Shown here: in pieces, positions 48,636-58,260 of the stretch
Position numbering within the stretch: position 1 is the first letter of the stretch
Layout of the letters: every line of letters begins with the position of its first letter
Source of the DNA: Bacteroidales bacterium
GTDB taxonomy: Bacteria > Bacteroidota > Bacteroidia > Bacteroidales > VadinHA17
Assembly (NCBI GenBank): GCA_025454755.1
Contig: JALONV010000011.1
Coordinates: 1 to 64,000 of the forward strand
Direction: 5' to 3'
DNA length: 64,000 nucleotides
The notes under the pieces: model-generated
Told to the model about the DNA's origin: nothing
Databases searched by the model: none
What the model saw: only the letters and a program-made list of their open reading frames with translations
Made by a program: the position numbers and the translations under genes

Positions 48636-49925
48636 ATGGCCCATCATAATACTATTAAGTACAATAACTATAAGAAACTAACTGACAGGTTGAATCTTTT
48701 TCCACAGGGTGCCTTCCCTTCTGAACTGCTTTTTGAAATACTGAAGATCCTTTTTTCAGAGAGGGAAGCAGCACTTGTTTCAGCATTGCCCATAAAACCT
48801 TTTAATGCCAAAAAAGCTGCAAAAATCTGGAAGATCAATGAACCGGATGCAAAGAGTATATTAAATGACCTGGCTGATAGGGGACTGCTGATTGATGCCT
48901 GTGAGAACGATGATGTATTATATTCCATGCCGCCTCCTATGGCAGGCTTTTTTGAGTTTTCTCTAATGAGATACAGAAATGATATTGATCAGCAGACTCT
49001 TTCCGAGCTCTTTTATCAGTACATGAATATTGAGGAAGACTTTATTAAAAACCTATTTACCAAAGGTGAGACCCAGCTGGGAAGAGTTTACGTTAACGAA
49101 GAGGTTCTCTCAAATGAGAATGCGCTTCATGTGCTTGATTATGAGAGAGCATCGGAAGTAATAAAAACTGCTGATTCAATAGGAATTGGGATCTGTTATT
49201 GCAGGCACAAGATGGAACACCTGGGAAAAAACTGTGATGCTCCCATGGACATATGCATGACATTTAATAAAAGTGCAAATTCACTGACGCGTCACGGAAT
49301 TGCGAGAAGGGTTGATGTTGCTGAAGGGATAGATCTTTTACAGAAAGCCAGGGATAATAACCTGGTGCAGTTTGGCGAAAATGTACAGGAAAAAGTGAAC
49401 TTCATCTGCAACTGCTGTGGATGTTGCTGTGAAGCCCTAATAGCCGCAAGGAAATTTGGATTTCTCAATCCCGTCCACACGACTAACTTTCTCCCGATTA
49501 TAGATGAAAATAATTGCAACGGCTGTGGGAAATGTGTTGCATTATGTCCTGTAGAAGCTATGACACTTGTATCATTCAACGATCCCGGCTTGCCAAACAG
49601 GAAAAAAGCAAAGTTGCAGCAGGAGATTTGTCTCGGTTGCGGTATGTGTCTCACAGGATGTGATAAAAAGGCTCTTGAGCTTCGTTCATGCAAGGAACGT
49701 GTGATCACACCTGTTAATTCAGTTCACAGGGTTGTAACGATGGCAATTGAGAGGGGCAAGCTTCAGAATCTTATTTTCGACAGGCAGGTTATGTTCAGTC
49801 ACAGAGCCATGGCGGCTATCCTGGGAGTAATTCTTAAGCTTCCACCACTGAAACAGGCTCTGGCAAGCGAGCAATTCAAATCACGATATCTTGTTTCGCT
49901 GATCAGGCGACAGAAATATTCATGA
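48636..49925 (+). CDS. 4Fe-4S dicluster ferredoxin-domain protein
   Basis: ENNCNGCGKCVALCPVEAM and QEICLGCGMCLTGCDKKA, plus an upstream CNCCGCCC motif. Confidence 0.85.
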   Translation: MAHHNTIKYNNYKKLTDRLNLFPQGAFPSELLFEILKILFSEREAALVSALPIKPFNAKKAAKIWKINEPDAKSILNDLADRGLLIDACENDDVLYSMPPPMAGFFEFSLMRYRNDIDQQTLSELFYQYMNIEEDFIKNLFTKGETQLGRVYVNEEVLSNENALHVLDYERASEVIKTADSIGIGICYCRHKMEHLGKNCDAPMDICMTFNKSANSLTRHGIARRVDVAEGIDLLQKARDNNLVQFGENVQEKVNFICNCCGCCCEALIAARKFGFLNPVHTTNFLPIIDENNCNGCGKCVALCPVEAMTLVSFNDPGLPNRKKAKLQQEICLGCGMCLTGCDKKALELRSCKERVITPVNSVHRVVTMAIERGKLQNLIFDRQVMFSHRAMAAILGVILKLPPLKQALASEQFKSRYLVSLIRRQKYS

Positions 49926-49953
49926 TCCTGAAAGTGACGAGTGACATTTATGT

Positions 49954-50026
49954 AAAACCTGTAAGATCAACGTCTTGCGGGTTTTTGTTTCTAAGAGGGT
50001 GACGGAATTGGTGATGAATTTTGCAA
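49954..50026 (+). repeat. Terminator-containing direct repeat c2
   Basis: AAAACCTGTAAGATCAACGTCTTGCGGGTTTTTGTTTCTAAGAGGGTGACGGAATTGGTGATG. Confidence 0.8.
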
Positions 50027-50354
50027 CATTCACATAATCAAACAAATACAGTCCTTTTTAAATCATCTACTTCTTTTATATTTTAAGTCTCAGGTAATTT
50101 ATTATAGTGGTGTTTATCACATTACGATCCATGATAATATAAATATAGATTATTTCTGGTATCGATTGATATTGGCTTTACATTATAATAATAGTATCAT
50201 TTCTTTAAGATCAGAGAGAGGAAGAAATTGACATAAGGGGTTCTGAATCAAATAAATCCTATCTGCATATATGGGTCATTACCACGAAAAATGAGATCCG
50301 TAAAATTCATACGATCAGATTAAAAATAATAGAAGCCCGGGGGAAAGTTCAGAA

Positions 50355-53300
50355 TCACTGAATTATAATCTTTGGAAAATAAATATCATCGTTGTTTCTG
50401 ACTCGAATAAAATACAGGCCCTTTGATAAAAGTGTCAGATCAAGCTGGTTCAGTTCATCATTTTCCCAATCCTTTTCTGAGACAATTCTTCCGTATAAGT
50501 CTCTGACCTCAATCTTACTACCTGATGAAACACTTATGTTCATCTCAATATTAACAATTCCGTTAGTCGGATTTGGATAAACCTTCATTTCGGGGTTAGT
50601 TAATTCATCAGAACAATCCGTTGGTGAAACCCTGAGTTTTACAGGTCGCTGATATATTATTAAACCCGGGAGTGATGTATTCGTTATAAAGCATTCGTAA
50701 AGACCTCCGTCAGATTGTTGAAGATTAGTCATTAAATATTTATTATTTGCAGCATTGGAAATACAAACTCCATTTTTATACCACTGGTAAATATTATTCT
50801 CTGTACTATCCGTTGCGCTGAGTTGAATGCTTGAACCCTCAGTACATATGGTATCTATTTTATTGCCAATGCTATCCTGGGAATGATATGCAAATCCTTT
50901 ATAAGGCACATCTAAATTCGGAACGATATCTTCAAAACTGAATTGATTGTGATCTATCAGCAAAGTATCCAGTTTCCCCAGAGTAAGGGAAGAAAGTTCA
51001 TTGAGATTATTCCTGCTTAATTCCAGTGTTTGAAGTGAAGTTATATTGTTTATTGAAGCAGGTAAGGAACCTTTCAATTGATTGTCATCTAACCTCAATG
51101 CTTTCAAATTTATCATATCACCTATTTCATCCGGTATGTGACCTGATAAATTATTGTTCGACAAATCAAGACTCACCAAACCTGCGTTATAAACCGAACC
51201 TCCGTTTTCTCCAGTGTTCTCTCCGGGTGTAACTCCATACCATTCCGAAATTGGCTTAGAACTTAACCAGTTTGAATTATTCGTCCAGTTTTCTCCGTTA
51301 GTGGAATTGTAAATAATTACCAACGCGAGTGAATCCTTTTCCCTTCTGTTTGAAATAACAGTCAGATTAATGGGTCTTGAATTGATTATGAGACCTGTAA
51401 CGACTGAATCAGCAATTCTACAGGAATATGAACCGGCATCAGATAGTGAAAGATTGTTAATCAGATAATTACTTTCTGTGGCCAGAGCAATTTCTACATT
51501 ATTCTTATACCATTGATATTGATTATTAGTACCACCGCCAGTAGTTGTGAAAGCAAAAGATTCTCCTGTTCTGCGTTTTTCATTTCGTTTCTTACCAGTA
51601 CTATCCTGCGGTGAATACAAAAATGATTTTTTGGGAATATTTATATTTGGTTCAATGTCTTTGAATGTTAAGCAATTATTTTGAACCAACAAACTATCCA
51701 GATCATTCAATGTAAGCTTTGGTAATTTATCAAACCTGTTAACTTTTAATCTAAGTCTCTTTAACAAAGTAAGATTATTAATCCCGTTGGGAATTGCACC
51801 GGTCAGCTGGTTATTGGATAAACTTAAATCAGTAAGTTTGTTCAGATTTCCAATTGTTGGGTGGATAGCTCCTGTAAGTATATTACCATCCAATTGGAGA
51901 CTGGTAAGGTTTAACAGATTCCCAATTTCAGGTGGGATATCACCTGTAAGTTTATTGTAAGCTAAATTTAACTTTGTAAGATTAGTGAGGTTTCCAATTT
52001 CATCCGGGATAGTTCCTGTAAGCTGATTCTGACCCAACTCTAAAAGACGGAGCTTAGTCAGGTTGCCTATTTGCGATGGTATAGTGCCATAAAGAGAATT
52101 GGAAGTTAATTTTAATTCTTGCAGGTTTATCAATTTCCCAATTTGAATCGGAATAGTGCCACTAAAACTATTGCCGGACAAATGTAACAATGATAGTTTT
52201 ATCAGATTACCTATTTCAGGTTGAATTGTGCCAGAAAGCTTATTAGACATAACCCCAAACTCGGTAAGGTTCACCAATTTCCATATCCCCGACGGAATAG
52301 TCCCACTAAGATTAATGGCATCCAGCCTCAGACAAGTCAGCTTGGTGAGATCACCGATTTCTACTGGGATTGTCCCTCGAAGATTATTATAACCCAATTG
52401 TAAATTAGTAAGATTAGTAAGATTACCGACCTCTTTAGGAATCGAGCCGGTAAATTTATTGTTATTTAAATTTAAGTATTGAAGTCTGGTCATATTCCAG
52501 ATTTCTGAAGGAATCGTACCACTAAACTTATTGTTACTTAAATACAATCCGGTAAGATTTGTCAGGTTTTTTATTTCCGGGGGAATTGTGCCGGTAAGCT
52601 GATTTTTGTCAAAATTTAAAGTAGTAAGCTTATTTAGTTTCCAGATTCCTGGTGGAATAGTACCATTCAAACTGTTCTTATTCAATAATAGGCTGGATAG
52701 ATTCCTGAGATTGCAAATTTCCGGTTGTATTGTTCCTGAAAGCAGATTACCGGATAAATTTAAATCCACAAGGCTAATGAGTTTCCCTATTTCAAATGGA
52801 ATACTTCCGGTAATCTGATTGGTTCCAAAATTTAATTGTTTAAGATTAATCAGTCTTCCTATTACGGATGGAATTGAGCCATTTAGTTTATTACGTGATA
52901 AATCTAAAGAAGTAAGATTAATCAGGTTCCCAATTTCAGGTGAAATAACCCCTGTAAGTTGATTGGCAGTCAAATTCAACTTGGTAAGAGCTGTCAGATT
53001 TTCAATTTCAGGTGGGATAGACCCTGTAAGTTGATTCGAACCCAGTTCTAAAAGACGGAGCCTGGTCAGGTTGCCTATTTGTGATGGAATAGTGCCATAA
53101 AGGCTATTGGAAGATAACTTTAATTCTTGCAGGTTTATCAGATTTCCTATTTCTGCCGGAATAACGCCGCTAAAACTATTACCGGACAAATGTAACAGGG
53201 TAAGTTTTTTCAGATTACCTATTTCAGGTGGAATTTTGCCAGAAAGCTTATTAGATATAGCCCCAAACTCGGTAAGGTTTATTAATTTCCCTATTTCCGG

Positions 53301-54764
53301 TGGAATATTTCCATTAAGATTTATGGCATCCAACCTCAGACAAGTCAGTTTGGTGAGATTCCCAATTTCTTTTGGAATGGTTCCATGAAGACTATTATAA
53401 CCTAATTGCAAATTAATAAGATTAGTTAGGTTGCCAATCTCTGCCGGAATCGAACCGGTAAATTGATTGTTATTTAAATTTAAAATTTGAAGCCTGGTCA
53501 TATTCCAGATTTCCGAAGGGATCGTACCACTAAACTTATTGTTACTTAAATACAATCCGGTAAGATTTGTAAGGTTTTTTATTTCCGGGGGAATTGTGCC
53601 GGTAAGCTGATTTTTGTCAAAATTTAATATAGTAATCTTATTTAGTTTCCAGATTCCTGATGGAATAGTACCATTCAGATTGTTCTTATTCAATAATAGA
53701 CTGGAAAGATTTCTGAGATTGCCAAATTCCGGTTGCATTGTTCCTGTAAGCTGATTGCCGGATAAATTTAAATCCACAAGCCCAATCAGGTTTCCTATTT
53801 CAGATGGAATAATTCCGGTAATCTGATTGGTCCCAAGATTTAATTGCTTAAGATTAATCAGTCTTCCTATTTCTGACGGAATTGAGCCACTAAGTTTATT
53901 ACGTGATAAATCTAAAAAATTAAGTTTAATCAGATTGCAAATTTCAGATGGAATGGCCTCTGTAAGTTGGTTAGAAGTTAAACTGAGTTTGGTAAGATTA
54001 GTTAGATTTCCAATTTTAGGTGGAATAGGCCCTGTAAGTTGATTAGCACTCAAATCTAATGTAACAAGATTAGTCAGATAACATGTTTCTGAAGGTATTG
54101 ATCCCGTAAAAATATTACCGCTTAGTGATAAACTGGTAAGATGAGCAAGATTGCCAAGTTGAGATGGAATAGATCCGGTTAGTTTATTGCCATCCGCATG
54201 CAGGCTGGTAAGGTTAATCAGATTTCTGATTTCAGGGGGAATTGACTCTGTAAACTGATTCTGACTTAATTCCAAAAGACGGAGCTTAGTCAGTTTACCT
54301 ATTTGTGATGGAATAGCTCCTGTAAGGCTATTGGAGGACAATTTAAATTCTTGCAGCTTGATTAAATATCCAATTTCAACCGGAATAGTGCCACAAAGTT
54401 TATTACGGGATAAATCCAGACAAATAAGTTTGTCTAGTTTCCCAATTTCAGGGGAAAGAGAACCTGATAGCAGATTACCCGCCAGTTTTAATATTTCAAG
54501 ATCAGCTAAATTGAAAATTTCAGGGGGCAGATTGTTGATTAAATTATTTTCATGCAGATCAATACATGTAATCCTGTTATTTTTAATAGTTATCCCGAAC
54601 CATTTTGAAATTGGTTCAGAGCTCAACCAGTTTGTTTTATTTGTCCAGTTAGGTCCACCAGTGGATTTAAATATAGAAACAAGAACAAGAGAATCCTGTT
54701 CTGTCTTGGCAAAACAATTAATGCAAACATTTAATAATAATACCAGAATAAAAGTTTTTTTCAA
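50355..54764 (-). CDS. Giant secreted plant-type LRR protein with Ig-like segments and T9SS-type C-terminal sorting domain
   Basis: About 40 LRRs of 24 aa (GTIPPEIGNLTNLTxLxLSxN), two YQWYKN Ig-like segments, C-terminal VYPNPTNGIVNIEM...KGLYFIRVRN. Confidence 0.92.
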   Translation of the reverse strand: MKKTFILVLLLNVCINCFAKTEQDSLVLVSIFKSTGGPNWTNKTNWLSSEPISKWFGITIKNNRITCIDLHENNLINNLPPEIFNLADLEILKLAGNLLSGSLSPEIGKLDKLICLDLSRNKLCGTIPVEIGYLIKLQEFKLSSNSLTGAIPSQIGKLTKLRLLELSQNQFTESIPPEIRNLINLTSLHADGNKLTGSIPSQLGNLAHLTSLSLSGNIFTGSIPSETCYLTNLVTLDLSANQLTGPIPPKIGNLTNLTKLSLTSNQLTEAIPSEICNLIKLNFLDLSRNKLSGSIPSEIGRLINLKQLNLGTNQITGIIPSEIGNLIGLVDLNLSGNQLTGTMQPEFGNLRNLSSLLLNKNNLNGTIPSGIWKLNKITILNFDKNQLTGTIPPEIKNLTNLTGLYLSNNKFSGTIPSEIWNMTRLQILNLNNNQFTGSIPAEIGNLTNLINLQLGYNSLHGTIPKEIGNLTKLTCLRLDAINLNGNIPPEIGKLINLTEFGAISNKLSGKIPPEIGNLKKLTLLHLSGNSFSGVIPAEIGNLINLQELKLSSNSLYGTIPSQIGNLTRLRLLELGSNQLTGSIPPEIENLTALTKLNLTANQLTGVISPEIGNLINLTSLDLSRNKLNGSIPSVIGRLINLKQLNFGTNQITGSIPFEIGKLISLVDLNLSGNLLSGTIQPEICNLRNLSSLLLNKNSLNGTIPPGIWKLNKLTTLNFDKNQLTGTIPPEIKNLTNLTGLYLSNNKFSGTIPSEIWNMTRLQYLNLNNNKFTGSIPKEVGNLTNLTNLQLGYNNLRGTIPVEIGDLTKLTCLRLDAINLSGTIPSGIWKLVNLTEFGVMSNKLSGTIQPEIGNLIKLSLLHLSGNSFSGTIPIQIGKLINLQELKLTSNSLYGTIPSQIGNLTKLRLLELGQNQLTGTIPDEIGNLTNLTKLNLAYNKLTGDIPPEIGNLLNLTSLQLDGNILTGAIHPTIGNLNKLTDLSLSNNQLTGAIPNGINNLTLLKRLRLKVNRFDKLPKLTLNDLDSLLVQNNCLTFKDIEPNINIPKKSFLYSPQDSTGKKRNEKRRTGESFAFTTTGGGTNNQYQWYKNNVEIALATESNYLINNLSLSDAGSYSCRIADSVVTGLIINSRPINLTVISNRREKDSLALVIIYNSTNGENWTNNSNWLSSKPISEWYGVTPGENTGENGGSVYNAGLVSLDLSNNNLSGHIPDEIGDMINLKALRLDDNQLKGSLPASINNITSLQTLELSRNNLNELSSLTLGKLDTLLIDHNQFSFEDIVPNLDVPYKGFAYHSQDSIGNKIDTICTEGSSIQLSATDSTENNIYQWYKNGVCISNAANNKYLMTNLQQSDGGLYECFITNTSLPGLIIYQRPVKLRVSPTDCSDELTNPEMKVYPNPTNGIVNIEMNISVSSGSKIEVRDLYGRIVSEKDWENDELNQLDLTLLSKGLYFIRVRNNDDIYFPKIIIQ
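51960..53960 (-). repeat. Internal tandem duplication, 1008-bp period (14 LRRs)
   Basis: Matching landmarks 52253/53261, 52501/53509 and 52693/53701 are each offset by 1008 bp. Confidence 0.85.
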
Positions 54765-55009
54765 ATTGCTAGTCAGATAAAATGTGTGGTGGCTAGATAG
54801 AAAATAATATTTAAACTAATGTGAAGATATAACATATTCTGTTGAATTTCAATAATTTTTGAGAGAGATTTAATGTACAGGTGGAAAATCCGGTCGCTGG
54901 CGGCACCACTTACAATAGAACTCACTCTCACACTCACCCCTTTTTTCACTTAAGTTCTATTTCAATCAATCCGATAATATTGTAGATTTGTTTTCAAACC
55001 TGATTTACA

Positions 55010-56437
55010 TTGTTGAGAAAGGAAACCTGGTTTTATATAGCTCTTGCAGGAATATTCATGCTGATCATCTGTCATTCATGGCTTTCCTACGGGATGTTCA
55101 TGGATGGAACTATCTATGCAACTCTTTCCAGAAATCTTGCGAACGGATCAGGAACTTTCTGGCAACCACATTTCACAGATACTTTATTTCCAGTTTTCGT
55201 TGAACATCCCCCGCTTGCCTTTGGAATTGAAGCTATCCTCTTCAGTATATTCGGAGACAGCAGGTTTGTCGAAAGGTTTTATTCTCTCCTGACAATCTTT
55301 ATTACCGCTATTACTATAATTTCAATCTGGAAGCTGATTCTGAAAAAACCATCAACCGGGTGGATCCCCGTATTATTATGGATCACAATGCCATCCGTTA
55401 ACTGGGCATCTGTAAACCATATGCTTGAGAATACACTGATAATATTTATATGCCTGTCAGTTTTGTTCTATATTAAAAGTCTGCAATCAAAAAGGATATT
55501 ATTCCTTTCCCTGGCTGGAATAATGCTTTCCCTCGGGTTCCTGACAAAGGGATTCGTCACCTTCACCCCGCTGGCTTTTCCGTTCTTCCTGTGGTTATTT
55601 TTAAGAAATAACAGATTCCCATCAATGGTTTTAGACACTATAATAATATTAATTTCAGCCATTCTCCCATTGATCCTGCTTTATCTCTTTACCGGGGCAA
55701 GAGAGTTCCTTCCGCAGTACATAGAATTTGCTTTTACTAAAATTTCAACGGGGGTAACCGCATCCTCCCGCTTTTATATTATATACAGGCTTGTAATGGA
55801 ATTGCTTCCGACCATCGGAATAATTCTTGCATTCATGCTTTACTGTTGGATAAAGAAGCTCTCTTTTTTTAAAATAAGTTCAAGCCTGCGTCTTGCTTTG
55901 GCATTTTTCTCACTTGGACTGGCAGGAGTGTTGCCAATATTGACTACAATGGACCAGAGTACCTATTTTCTTCTTCTGAGTCTGCCATTTTTTGCAATCT
56001 CACTTGGCCTGTTAGTGAATCCTTTAATTGAGATCCTGCTTGAAAGAATAGATTATAATTCAAAAGGGTACAGACTCTTTAAACTTTTTGGAGCAATAGC
56101 CCTGTCAGCCGGAATTGTACTTTCTGTTTATTTCTCGGGAAATTATAACAGGGATGAAAACATGTTGAAAGATATGAGATCTATCCTGGCAGAGCTTAAA
56201 GAAAACAGCACAATAAATATCTTACCTGAGATGTATGACGACTGGAGTCTTTATGCTTACTATGCGAGATATAAAAACATAAGCCTGGATCCCGATCTTA
56301 ATAACAGGCATGAGTTTCTACTTATCAGAACATCATTTTATTCTGACACATTAAATAATGGGTTTGAGAAAATAGATCTGGAAACAACAGAATATGATCT
56401 GTTCAGAAGAAAAATCTCAGACACCGTTAATAACTGA
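55010..56437 (+). CDS. ArnT/PMT-like membrane glycosyltransferase
   Basis: SYGMFMDGTIYATLSRNLANGSGTFWQPHFTDTLFPVFVEHPPLAFGIEAILFSIFG; many TM segments. Confidence 0.85.
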   Translation: MLRKETWFYIALAGIFMLIICHSWLSYGMFMDGTIYATLSRNLANGSGTFWQPHFTDTLFPVFVEHPPLAFGIEAILFSIFGDSRFVERFYSLLTIFITAITIISIWKLILKKPSTGWIPVLLWITMPSVNWASVNHMLENTLIIFICLSVLFYIKSLQSKRILFLSLAGIMLSLGFLTKGFVTFTPLAFPFFLWLFLRNNRFPSMVLDTIIILISAILPLILLYLFTGAREFLPQYIEFAFTKISTGVTASSRFYIIYRLVMELLPTIGIILAFMLYCWIKKLSFFKISSSLRLALAFFSLGLAGVLPILTTMDQSTYFLLLSLPFFAISLGLLVNPLIEILLERIDYNSKGYRLFKLFGAIALSAGIVLSVYFSGNYNRDENMLKDMRSILAELKENSTINILPEMYDDWSLYAYYARYKNISLDPDLNNRHEFLLIRTSFYSDTLNNGFEKIDLETTEYDLFRRKISDTVNN

Positions 56438-56470
56438 TTCTTTCTCTTTAAAGGTGTCTCTAAGTCAATT

Positions 56471-56605
56471 TTAACCGCAAAGTGCGCAAAGCCCGCCTTC
56501 GCTGAAGCTCCGGCGGGTAGATCCACGCAAAGGACGCAAAGTTAAGAGTCCGATATTTAAAACTTTGCGATCTTTGCGGAAACTCTTTGCGACCTTTGCG
56601 GTTAA
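56471..56605. repeat. GCAAAG/CTTTGC inverted repeat with internal palindrome at 56492-56517
   Basis: TTAACCGCAAAGTGCGCAAAG[cccgccttcgctgaagctccggcggg]...CGCAAAGGACGCAAAGTT pairs with AACTTTGCGATCTTTGCGGAAACTCTTTGCGACCTTTGCGGTTAA. Confidence 0.8.
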
Positions 56606-57375
56606 TGGATTTCAAGGAAGCCCGATATTGTTGAGAAATCCCCCACTTTCTTCAATTCTGCTATCAGTTTTTCAAATCTTTCTGATAATAAGCTTCCTGA
56701 AAAGGTTTTAAGATATCCCGGAATTTTAATTGAACCAAGTTCAGCAAATTCCCAGGGATGAAAATACAGATGCAGATAAGAATCCTTCCGAATCGTTTTC
56801 TTGCACATATGTAAATATACAGGAAAAGGAATGTTTTTAAAGCTCAGCCAGAAAAGCGGGAATCGTATTACAGGGCTTACCGAAACCGGGATTTCAATCA
56901 ATCCTGTCCTGATATCATGATAAACTCTCCTTTGAGTGAACAGATTATTATACCTTCCCGGAATAAGTGTGGGGTTGACAGATGAGTCGTAATGATATCC
57001 TGCTGCTTTAATTAGTGAAAGATCGGTTTCCCTGAAATGGGGCATACGGAAACCATTGATCTTTTTCCCGGTTATTCTCTCAATTTCTGTTTTTGAGTCT
57101 GAAGGATCAGTATCCTTGAAACCAGAATGGCATTTTGAATGTGATGCTATTTCATGATTTTCTGAAAGGTCCATAATAAGTTCTTTATTCTTTTCAGCAT
57201 AAAATGAAGTCGTGAAAAATGTAGAAGGTAAATTGTATTTCAATAGTAATCCGGTAAGCCTTCGCAAACCGATATTTGAAATGTTTATTTGATCCTCTTC
57301 TGAGATCGGGCAGCCAAATTCAAGAGGAAGATCAAATTCCTCCAGGTCAAAGGTTAATAGGATTTGCGGCTTCAA
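56602..57375 (-). CDS. Polysaccharide deacetylase (NodB-like)
   Basis: LLTFDLEEFD, NHEIASHSKCHS, GFRMPHFRETDLSLIKAAGYHYDSS. Confidence 0.87.
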   Translation of the reverse strand: MKPQILLTFDLEEFDLPLEFGCPISEEDQINISNIGLRRLTGLLLKYNLPSTFFTTSFYAEKNKELIMDLSENHEIASHSKCHSGFKDTDPSDSKTEIERITGKKINGFRMPHFRETDLSLIKAAGYHYDSSVNPTLIPGRYNNLFTQRRVYHDIRTGLIEIPVSVSPVIRFPLFWLSFKNIPFPVYLHMCKKTIRKDSYLHLYFHPWEFAELGSIKIPGYLKTFSGSLLSERFEKLIAELKKVGDFSTISGFLEIH

Positions 57376-58073
57376 TTAAAAAGCAATTTCAGTAAACTAA
57401 TTGTCTCTTTCAGTAAGATTCTGAACCTGAAATTAGTGAATTTAATGTTTTGCCTGCAGCTGACATTTATAAATTTATATGTAAGCCCCTGCTTTAAACT
57501 GTTTTTCAGAAATTCAAGCTCGAAAAGAAATGTGTTGGTTTGTGTGCCCGACAGCACTTTTTTTGCCCTGTTGTCAAGACCCTTAAGACCAGCCTGCGTA
57601 TCTTTTATTTTAAATCCGGTGACAAAAAAGTTAAGTTCCTTCAGCAAAAATGAATAAATCCTTCTCTTAAGTGGAAGTATTCTGAAGTAAGATGCGTCCC
57701 TTGTGCCGATAACAATATTTGTTTTTGATGTTTTTAAGATCTGGTAAGCCTGATAAATTATCTGGTAACCAAAAGGGAAGTCTATATCTGTATAAATATA
57801 GAAATCAGCTTCTGACGCGTTTATCCCGTATCTGATTGCATATCCCTTACCCCTGTTGACCGGATATGAATAATATTTTACATAATTGAACCGGTTAATT
57901 ATGCTTTCCATTTTATTAATCTGAATGGTTGAACCATCATTTACGATGATTACCGTGAATTCGGTTTCTTTTAATTTCTTTTCGAGTTCTGACAGGTGGT
58001 CAGCGAATTGGTTTTCCCATCCGGCATGAGGATTAAACAATGGAATAATGATATTTAGTTTATCTCCCGGCAT
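57372..58073 (-). CDS. Glycosyltransferase family 2 (dolichyl-phosphate glucosyltransferase-like)
   Basis: IIIPLFNPHAGWENQ...VIIVNDGST, NRGKGYAIRYGI, YIYTDIDFPFG; overlaps the deacetylase by 4 nt. Confidence 0.87.
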   Translation of the reverse strand: MPGDKLNIIIPLFNPHAGWENQFADHLSELEKKLKETEFTVIIVNDGSTIQINKMESIINRFNYVKYYSYPVNRGKGYAIRYGINASEADFYIYTDIDFPFGYQIIYQAYQILKTSKTNIVIGTRDASYFRILPLKRRIYSFLLKELNFFVTGFKIKDTQAGLKGLDNRAKKVLSGTQTNTFLFELEFLKNSLKQGLTYKFINVSCRQNIKFTNFRFRILLKETISLLKLLFN

Positions 58074-58260
58074 TATTCAGCATAAACAAAGAATCTGATT
58101 AAGCTATTCTCATAATTTCAAAAATACTTATTTTTTGGTTAATTACCTGATTTGAAAAGAGCGATCACTATCGCTATCACACTTACTCTTTTACTTCTGC
58201 AAGTCAATTTGCTTTCCTCTCCCCTAAATGGTACTTTTACAGCCTTATATAATGTTTCTC

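Noticed and set aside
50205-50359. Open stretch ...KSYLHIWVITTKNEIRKIHTIRLKIIEARGKVQNH, possibly a LytTR-like fragment
   Set aside because: No start codon context and weak similarity; insufficient evidence.
51690-54560. Regular 72-bp periodicity considered as a CRISPR or satellite array
   Set aside because: Period equals 24 codons, spacers are not unique, and the whole array is one open LRR reading frame.
51026-54780. Series of plus-strand ORFs opposite the LRR gene (e.g. 53107-53388)
   Set aside because: Repeated antisense peptides (FPISGGI...) reflect the LRR DNA repeat, not coding.
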